Part shown: positions 59,442 through 64,000 of the stretch, piece by piece
Layout: the number at the start of each line of letters is the position of its first letter
How positions within the stretch are numbered: position 1 is the first letter of the stretch
Source: Vulcanimicrobium sp035943995
GTDB taxonomy: Bacteria; Vulcanimicrobiota; Vulcanimicrobiia; Vulcanimicrobiales; Vulcanimicrobiaceae
Length of the DNA stretch: 64,000 bases
Reading direction: 5' to 3'
Assembly: GCA_035943995.1 (NCBI GenBank)
Contig: DASZBS010000028.1
Coordinates: 62,001 to 126,000, forward strand
The notes under the pieces: model-generated
Databases searched by the model: none
Told to the model about the DNA's origin: nothing
The model's input: only the letters and a program-made list of their open reading frames with translations
Translations under genes and position numbers: made by a program

Positions 59442-60487
59442 ATGCGGTCCGACTCGCTGCTGATCGGCGCGGCTTGCATGGCCGCACGGCGGGCCTCGGC
59501 GCGGGCCGCACGACCGGGGCGCAAGCGCCACCGGGGATGCGATGACGTGAGGGTGGCATACGTCATGCGCTTGCCATCCGCGCCTTGCAGCGTCGAGAGG
59601 AATCGATCCGCGTCGGCGCCCTCGCGACCATTGAACCGAAACACTTGCTCGTCCAAATATGCGTTTAGGTGAAACGGACGCACCGCGATATACGTCCCGT
59701 GCAGCGTGCGCTTCACGCACGACCAGAAGTTTTCAACGGTGTTTGTGTGAACGCGCCCGTTGACGTAGGCCACGCTGTGGTCGATGAAGTCGTGGATATA
59801 GTCGCGGTCGGTTTGGCGATACGAGCGTAGGGCGTCGGTGTATAGCGTCGAGCCGGTCACGACGTTCTCGTAGATGCGCGTGATTAGCGACGATGCCTTG
59901 TGATTCGGGACGACCATCGCGCGGGCACGGCTCTTCCGCTTGCGGTCGCCGCGTTGCACCATGCCGAACACCGTGGTCTTACCGGCGCCCGGTCCGCCGA
60001 TGGGAACGTTCTTTCCGACCGCGTTTACGCGCGTGGGCAAGTGCTGATGCTTGCCGCCCACGAACGTCTCGTCCGCTTCGACCTCGCCTGCGAGCATAGG
60101 TGCGTTCGCGTCCTTCATCGTCTCGCGGATGCGGTGCAGCATGAACCACGCCGTCTTCTGCGTGACGCCGAGCGCGCGACCTAATTCATGCGACGAAGTC
60201 CCGTTCTTGGTATTCGCGAGGAGCCATACGGCGGGGAGCCACTTGGCGAACGGAATCGGGGAATCTTCAAAGATCGTGCCGACCTTGGCGGTGAACTGCC
60301 GTTTGCATTCCTTGCAGCGCCACAGCTTGCGCGTCGCGATGAACTGCACCGACGCGGAGCCGCATCCTTGGCGCGGGCAGGCAACGCCGTTCGGCCACCG
60401 GACGGAGACGAAATGGCTAAGGGCCCGGTCGGGATCGGAGAAGTACGTGACGGCTTCTAAGAGCGTTCGCGGCGACCGGGGTTCCAT
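59438..60487 (-). CDS. IS1595-family (ISXO2-like) transposase
   Basis: A 349-residue DDE transposase. An N-terminal zinc ribbon (ACPRQGCGSASV and WRCKECKRQFTAKVGTIFEDS) leads into a helix-turn-helix (SSHELGRALGVTQKTAWFML). The DDE catalytic residues lie in GEVEADETFVGG, TLYTDALRSY and NTVENFWSCVKR. HGTYIAVRPFHLNAYLDEQVFRFN is the family's C-terminal block. Complete with no frameshift, so probably active. Its ATG is 66 bases from the right inverted repeat. Confidence 0.95.
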   Translation of the reverse strand: MEPRSPRTLLEAVTYFSDPDRALSHFVSVRWPNGVACPRQGCGSASVQFIATRKLWRCKECKRQFTAKVGTIFEDSPIPFAKWLPAVWLLANTKNGTSSHELGRALGVTQKTAWFMLHRIRETMKDANAPMLAGEVEADETFVGGKHQHLPTRVNAVGKNVPIGGPGAGKTTVFGMVQRGDRKRKSRARAMVVPNHKASSLITRIYENVVTGSTLYTDALRSYRQTDRDYIHDFIDHSVAYVNGRVHTNTVENFWSCVKRTLHGTYIAVRPFHLNAYLDEQVFRFNGREGADADRFLSTLQGADGKRMTYATLTSSHPRWRLRPGRAARAEARRAAMQAAPISSESDRI

Positions 60488-60528
60488 GCTTAGATCGTAT
60501 ACTTGCCTTGTGCCCGCTGGGTGGCACT

Positions 60529-60553
60529 CTGGTGCGCCAAGTATATCGTCCTG
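60529..60553 (-). repeat. Right terminal inverted repeat of the IS1595-type element
   Basis: Reverse complement pairs with 58547-58571 at 20 of 25 positions, ending directly at the ACGGTTGT target copy. Confidence 0.82.
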
Positions 60554-60561
60554 ACGGTTGT
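60554..60561. repeat. Right target-site duplication of the IS1595-type element
   Basis: ACGGTTGT, identical to 58539-58546 on the other side of the element. Confidence 0.8.
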
Positions 60562-60648
60562 CAAGACCGTCTTTCAGAGGCGACCAACCTCAGGAGTCGG
60601 CAAGCGCCCCTGCGCGGATTTTGCGGGCATGATGGCGCATATCAGGCG

Positions 60649-61413
60649 ATGGGTGAACAGCCTCGGAGCCCTGACCAGCCGAGAGCCTCCGGTCCGCCGG
60701 CGATCTCGAGCCGCGGGGGCGCGGAAAAAGACTGGGCCTGGACCGACCAAAAAACGCAGATGTTCGCGGCAGCCCTCTGCGTGTTACCGATCGTTTTCCC
60801 CGGTGCTCCACCCGTAGTCCGTTGCGTTGGCGCGGTCGGCGCTTTTGGAACTCTCGCTTGGCTCGCGATGGAGGTTCCGAAATGGACTCGGGTGCGGTCG
60901 AGAACGTGGAAGACCGCATTTTATGCGGTAGCCGCAGTCGGTATTCTCATCCTCGTCGGTGGCATGTACTTCGCTCTAATTGAACCGCCCGACGCTCGCG
61001 AACATGGTGCGCGGATAACCGAACCCATCGATTTTACGCGAACCTTCGTCCCCGACACGGTAACGCCGGAATTTCTCGCGTCGCTTTATCACGGGCACAC
61101 CAAAGAGGAAGGCGGTAAACTTCTCGATCTCTACCGAGGCAAATGGATGTACGCGCGAGGCACTGTGAAAAACGTCAACGATTTTGAATTCGGTGGAAAA
61201 CACGTCACGCTGCAGATCGGTCCAGGCGGATTCTTGGATCGGATATTCGGCGATCTTACGGACACGAACGTCATAGCGTACTTCGATTCAACGTGGGACG
61301 ACCAAATTTCCGCATTGCACGGTGGGGACCGTATTTCGATCGCCGGCAATGTCGACACCATGTCAAATGACGGGCTCGTTTTGCAGAGCTGCGAGCTGCG
61401 ATCGCCGCGCTAG
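60649..61413 (+). CDS. Membrane protein with OB-fold-like C-terminal domain
   Basis: About 254 residues from ATG 60649 (MGEQPRSPDQPRAS); the frame is open further upstream into the IS end, but those codons look non-coding. Two hydrophobic regions (MFAAALCVLPIVFPGAPP and TAFYAVAAVGILILVGGMYFA) are followed by an extramembrane domain. Its WMYARGTVKNVNDFEFGGKH, VIAYFDSTWDDQISALHGG and RISIAGNVDTMSNDGLVL have the strand order of tRNA_anti-like OB folds seen in small envelope proteins. Function unknown. The IS inserted about 95 bases upstream of its start. Confidence 0.68.
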   Translation: MGEQPRSPDQPRASGPPAISSRGGAEKDWAWTDQKTQMFAAALCVLPIVFPGAPPVVRCVGAVGAFGTLAWLAMEVPKWTRVRSRTWKTAFYAVAAVGILILVGGMYFALIEPPDAREHGARITEPIDFTRTFVPDTVTPEFLASLYHGHTKEEGGKLLDLYRGKWMYARGTVKNVNDFEFGGKHVTLQIGPGGFLDRIFGDLTDTNVIAYFDSTWDDQISALHGGDRISIAGNVDTMSNDGLVLQSCELRSPR

Positions 61414-61425
61414 GCCGCTGCCGTG

Positions 61426-61460
61426 TTGACTTATCGCGATATATCGTATAGTATCGCGAC
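61426..61460 (+). promoter_or_regulatory. PadR-gene promoter with phased TATCG repeats
   Basis: TTGACT (61426-61431) and TATAGT (61447-61452), 15 bases apart, look like -35 and -10 boxes. Three TATCG repeats start at 61432, 61442 and 61452, exactly 10 bases apart; the first is the palindrome TATCGCGATA. The -10 box is only 8 bases from the ATG, so the transcript would be leaderless or nearly so. Confidence 0.6.
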
Positions 61461-62015
61461 ATGATGCATGACATCGGCCGGGCCTTCTTCCGGCACCGAC
61501 ATGGCGGGGGCCACGGAGGCGCTCGCATCTTTGGCCTAGGCTACAGCAAGGAATGGGGCGGCTGGAAGGCCGGCGGCTGGTCGCCGCGCACGCGGCGGGG
61601 CGACGTGAAGTATCTCGTGCTCGAGCTGCTCGCCGAGGGGCCGCGGCACGGCTACGACATCATCAAGGGGATCGAGGAGCGCCGCGGCATTCGGCCGAGC
61701 GCGGGGTCGGTGTATCCGACGCTGCAGCTGCTCGAAGACGGCGGGTTCGTTACCTCCGACCAGGTCGACGGCAAGCGCATCTACACGATCACCGACGCCG
61801 GGCGCGAGCTGCTCGCGAACCGCGCCGCGGATCCCGACGACGACGAGGACGAAGCGCCGGACGTGCGGCACAAGCTGCGCGAATCGGTCGTGAAGTTCGT
61901 CGCGGCGGTTTGGAATGCGCGCCACACGGACGACGCGACGCTCGAGAAAGTACGCGACATCGTCGACAAAGCGCGCAAGGACGTCTACACGATCCTCGCG
62001 TCCGACGACACCTAG
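61461..62015 (+). CDS. PadR-family transcriptional regulator
   Basis: A 184-residue PadR repressor. A His/Gly-rich N-terminus (HDIGRAFFRHRHGGGHGG) precedes the winged helix: GDVKYLVLELLAEGPRHGYDI, RRGIRPSAGSVYPTLQLLEDGGFV, then GKRIYTITDAGRELL. The C-terminal dimerisation helix (LRESVVKFVAAVWNA) is acidic before it (DDDEDEAP). The His-rich tail could bind metal or haem, by inference. It probably represses itself through the repeats in its promoter. It converges on the thioesterase gene with one base between stops. Confidence 0.92.
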   Translation: MMHDIGRAFFRHRHGGGHGGARIFGLGYSKEWGGWKAGGWSPRTRRGDVKYLVLELLAEGPRHGYDIIKGIEERRGIRPSAGSVYPTLQLLEDGGFVTSDQVDGKRIYTITDAGRELLANRAADPDDDEDEAPDVRHKLRESVVKFVAAVWNARHTDDATLEKVRDIVDKARKDVYTILASDDT

Positions 62016-62016
62016 C

Positions 62017-62448
62017 TTACGGCGCGCGTAACGCCGTCGCGAGCGGCGCCGGGATGCGCGTCGCGCGCAGCGTCGTGCGGTCGAGCGCGGCGAGCACGAG
62101 CGATCCGTCGATGAGGCGGACGCCGTCCGCACGCTCGACCGGGAACGTGAACGTCATCGACGAGCCGCCGATCTTCTGCAGCTCTGCGCGGCACGTGATC
62201 TCGTCGTCGAGCTTCGCCGGCGCGCGGTAGTCGCATTCGAGGTGGACGCGCCCGATCCACACGCCGAGCTCGTCGGCGATGCGGTCGTACGGAAAGCCGA
62301 GCGCGCGAAAGAACTCGCTCTCGGCCGCTTCCATGAAGCGCAGGTAGTTAGCGTAGTGCACGACGCCCATGATGTCGACGTCGCGCCAGCGCACGCGCTC
62401 GCGCACCTCCGGCCCAATCCGAATCGGGCCCGTCGTGCCGTCCGGCAC
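62017..62448 (-). CDS. Hotdog-fold acyl-CoA thioesterase (YbgC/FadM-like)
   Basis: About 143 residues from GTG 62448, 2 bases after ribE. The 4-hydroxybenzoyl-CoA-thioesterase pattern is clear: RVRWRDVDIMGVVHYANYLRFMEAAE, where Asp is the catalytic residue, then DELGVWIGRVHLECDYRAPAKL and MTFTFPVERADG. It is the third gene of the ribD-ribE operon, an unusual partner for riboflavin genes. Acyl-CoA substrate unknown. Confidence 0.9.
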   Translation of the reverse strand: MPDGTTGPIRIGPEVRERVRWRDVDIMGVVHYANYLRFMEAAESEFFRALGFPYDRIADELGVWIGRVHLECDYRAPAKLDDEITCRAELQKIGGSSMTFTFPVERADGVRLIDGSLVLAALDRTTLRATRIPAPLATALRAP

Positions 62449-62450
62449 GA

Positions 62451-63104
62451 TCAGATTTCGTACGCCCAAGCGACTTCGTCGGCGGTCGGCGCCGAGTCGC
62501 GCTGCTGCGTGTACGCGGCGACGGCGCCTTGCGCGTAGCGCGCGACGGGATCGATCTCCAAGTTGACGCGGTCGCCGGGACCTTTCGTGCCGAGCGTGGT
62601 GCGGCGCGCGGTCTCCGGGATCAGCGCGATGGTGAAGCGCTCGCGATCGCACGATGCGACGGTGAGGCTCACACCGTCGACCGCGACATAACCCTTCTCG
62701 ACGATGTACGGCGCGAGCGCGTCGGGCAGGACGACGTGCAGCCGGAAACCTTGGCCTTCGGGCTCTTTGGCGAGGATCGATGCGGTGCCGTCGACGTGGC
62801 CGTAGACGAAATGGCCGCCGAGCCGGTCGCCCACGCGCAGCGACAGTTCCACGTTCACTCGGTCGCCGGCGCGGAGGCGGTCGAAGCCCGTGCGCGCGAC
62901 GGTTTCGGGGACGACGTCGAAGCGCACGGTGCGCGCGTCGAACCCGACCGCGGTGAGGCACGCGCCATTGATCGCGATCGAGTCGCCCATCGCGACGCCG
63001 TCCGCGACCGCCTCGGGCGCCTCGACGACGAGCGTGATGCCGCGCCGCGCGTCGCCTTCGGCCGAAGCGACGCGGCCTTCGTACACGATCAGGCCGGAGA
63101 ACAC
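62451..63104 (-). CDS. ribE: Riboflavin synthase (alpha chain)
   Basis: 217 residues from GTG 63104 (VFSGLIVYEG), overlapping the ribD stop by 16 bases. It is a duplicated lumazine-binding barrel: first repeat with GVAMGDSIAINGACLTAVGF and ELSLRVGDRLGGHFVYGHVDG, second with YVAVDGVSLTVASCD and GDRVNLEIDPVARY. It dismutates two lumazines into riboflavin. Together with ribH and ribBA at 56.6-58.5 kb the pathway is nearly complete in the window. Confidence 0.96.
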   Translation of the reverse strand: MFSGLIVYEGRVASAEGDARRGITLVVEAPEAVADGVAMGDSIAINGACLTAVGFDARTVRFDVVPETVARTGFDRLRAGDRVNVELSLRVGDRLGGHFVYGHVDGTASILAKEPEGQGFRLHVVLPDALAPYIVEKGYVAVDGVSLTVASCDRERFTIALIPETARRTTLGTKGPGDRVNLEIDPVARYAQGAVAAYTQQRDSAPTADEVAWAYEI

Positions 63105-64000
63105 GTGGTGAGATCCGCGGAGAGCAGCATGTCGTCGCCAACGCGTTCGATGCGGTCGAACCGCCACCCGTTCGATCCGGGCAGATCGCCTCCGGCGAGC
63201 GCGGGGACGGCGGTCTCCGAGCGCAACAGCGCCGGCGCGACCAGCCACACGACGCGCTGCACCAGCCCGTCCGCGAGCAGCCGTCGCGCCAGCGTCGGTC
63301 CGCCCTCGCACAGCACGGTGCTGATGCCGCGCTCGCGCAGCGCCATGAGCGCCGCGCCCGGGTCGAGCGTGCGCACGTCGTCGCCGCCGACGTATACCAC
63401 GTCGGCGACGGGCTCGAGCGTGGCGAACGCCGCGCGCGCGCCGGCGGGGGCGAGCACGATCGTCGTGCGGTACGCGCCGGGCGGCGCGTCGGGGGGCGGC
63501 GCGAAGACGCGGCTCTGCGGCGGGATCGCGGCGGTCTCGCAGACGACCACGCGCGCGTACGGCTTGCGGCGCGTCGCGTGCGGCCGCACGGTGAGCAGCG
63601 GATCGTCGATGCGGACCGTCCCCGCGCCGACCATCACCGCGTCGTGCGCGATGCGCAGATCGCGCACGCGCTCGCGTGCGAGCGGGCCTGTGAGCCAGTG
63701 CTGCTCGCCGGGCCGCGGCGCGACGTAGCCGTCGAAAGACGCGGCCATCTTCAGCGTGACGTACGGAAGCTCGTGGGCGATCGTCCAGCGGAAGCGCTCG
63801 ATCAGCGCGCGCGCCGCGTCGTCGTCCACGACGTCGACCGCGATCCCGGCGTCACGCAACCGCTGCACGCCGCATCCGGCTGTCTTCGGGTTCGGATCGA
63901 GCGCGCCGATCACCACGCGCGCGATGCCTGCATCGATCAGCGCTTCAGTGCACGGCGGGGTGCGGCCGTGGTGATTGCACGGTTCGAGCGACACGTACGC
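63089..64000 (-). CDS. ribD: Bifunctional pyrimidine deaminase/reductase RibD (5' end beyond window)
   Basis: The C-terminal 304 or so residues of RibD, open past the right edge. The deaminase zinc motif is partly visible: YVSLEPCNHHGRTPPC, with its His/Glu part outside the window. The reductase domain begins near RWTIAHELPYVTLKMAASFDG and has LLTVRPHATRRKPYARVVV and VLCEGGPTLARRLLADGLV. It catalyses steps two and three of riboflavin synthesis. It leads the ribD-ribE-thioesterase operon; any FMN riboswitch would be outside the window. Confidence 0.95.
   Translation of the reverse strand, partial: AYVSLEPCNHHGRTPPCTEALIDAGIARVVIGALDPNPKTAGCGVQRLRDAGIAVDVVDDDAARALIERFRWTIAHELPYVTLKMAASFDGYVAPRPGEQHWLTGPLARERVRDLRIAHDAVMVGAGTVRIDDPLLTVRPHATRRKPYARVVVCETAAIPPQSRVFAPPPDAPPGAYRTTIVLAPAGARAAFATLEPVADVVYVGGDDVRTLDPGAALMALRERGISTVLCEGGPTLARRLLADGLVQRVVWLVAPALLRSETAVPALAGGDLPGSNGWRFDRIERVGDDMLLSADLTTCSPA

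Larger units (their letters stand above)
58547..60553 (-). mobile_element. IS1595-type insertion sequence with two passenger genes
   Basis: About 2.0 kb. Terminal inverted repeats of 25 bases match at 20 positions: left 58547-58571 (CAAGGTGATATATTTGGC...), right 60529-60553 (reverse complement CAGGACGATATACTTGGC...). They are flanked by identical 8-base ACGGTTGT at 58539-58546 and 60554-60561, the target duplication length of the IS1595 family. Contents: transposase (minus), plus a membrane/coiled-coil gene and a 57-residue gene (plus) that converge on it. The matching target copies and open transposase suggest recent insertion, upstream of ribBA. Confidence 0.85.

Noticed and set aside
58539..60565. 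A 12-base target duplication ACGGTTGTCAAG.
   Set aside because: The last four bases on the left fall in the inverted repeat; 8 bases fits the IS1595 family, so the extra match is taken as chance.
57093..63104. A single rib operon split by the IS element.
   Set aside because: Two plus-strand genes (60649-61413 and the PadR gene) also lie between the rib blocks, so they were separate before the insertion.
1..64000. tRNA, rRNA, CRISPR arrays, integrases or replication origins.
   Set aside because: No cloverleaf with GTTCGA-type arm in context, no regularly spaced direct repeats, and no integrase or DnaA-box cluster recognised by eye.

Overview
The window is 64 kb of high-GC bacterial chromosome. 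A TonB-dependent receptor, TonB-like proteins, lipoproteins with lipoboxes and a DsbA point to a diderm cell envelope. Bacterial thrS, tsaD, holA, ribBA and a PurSQL complex, together with archaeal-type PurP, fit an uncultured high-GC phylum such as Eremiobacterota (WPS-2); that placement is an inference from gene content. No tRNA, rRNA or CRISPR array was seen. No gap between genes exceeds about 180 bases.

The backbone is a purine biosynthesis set, all on the minus strand but broken into blocks. In transcription order: purB, a PAICS-like purC-E fusion, purL, purQ, a long purS, purP, a secreted protein, a PurP paralog, an Uma2 nuclease, a TIR/deoxyribosyltransferase-like pair, guaA and an EVE-Mrr nuclease (50.4-36.5 kb). 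Then purD, a Septu-like HNH/ATPase module, an ABC exporter and an SGNH lipoprotein (29.4-22.7 kb). Then purF with a GAF protein (16.6-14.5 kb), and purM with an acetyltransferase-PurN fusion, a TonB receptor, DsbA and an acetyltransferase (12.7-7.2 kb). Very short gaps and ATGA/GTGA overlaps couple many of these. purH is absent here, and PurP may supply the AICAR formylation step.

Other regions: 1-7.3 kb holds a catalase-like haem peroxidase (cut by the window edge), a VIT1/CCC1 transporter, thrS, an MFS transporter and tsaD. 17.4-22.7 kb holds a polytopic membrane protein, a SplB-like radical SAM protein and a tandem pair of two-domain retropepsin-like proteases. 29.5-36.4 kb holds a hydrolase, an ECF sigma factor with a YCII protein, an HD protein, a frameshifted acetyltransferase, an acyl-CoA ligase and a metallo-beta-lactamase. 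50.5-56.6 kb holds a pilin-like protein, a DUF4397 lipoprotein, holA, mtnA and a zinc-ribbon protein.

56.6-64 kb is riboflavin: ribH and an HTH-ribBA fusion, then an intact-looking IS1595-type element (imperfect 25-bp inverted repeats, 8-bp target duplication, two passenger genes) starting 35 bp upstream of ribBA, then a PadR regulator with phased operator repeats, and a ribD-ribE-thioesterase operon running off the window end.

The best candidates for undescribed biology are the double-HNH Septu-like module behind purD, the bacterial PurP pair with a PAICS-like protein whose PurE half has lost its catalytic motifs, the acetyltransferase-PurN fusion, and the TIR-like pair coupled to guaA. The defence-like genes are visibly lower in GC than the purine genes they sit against.
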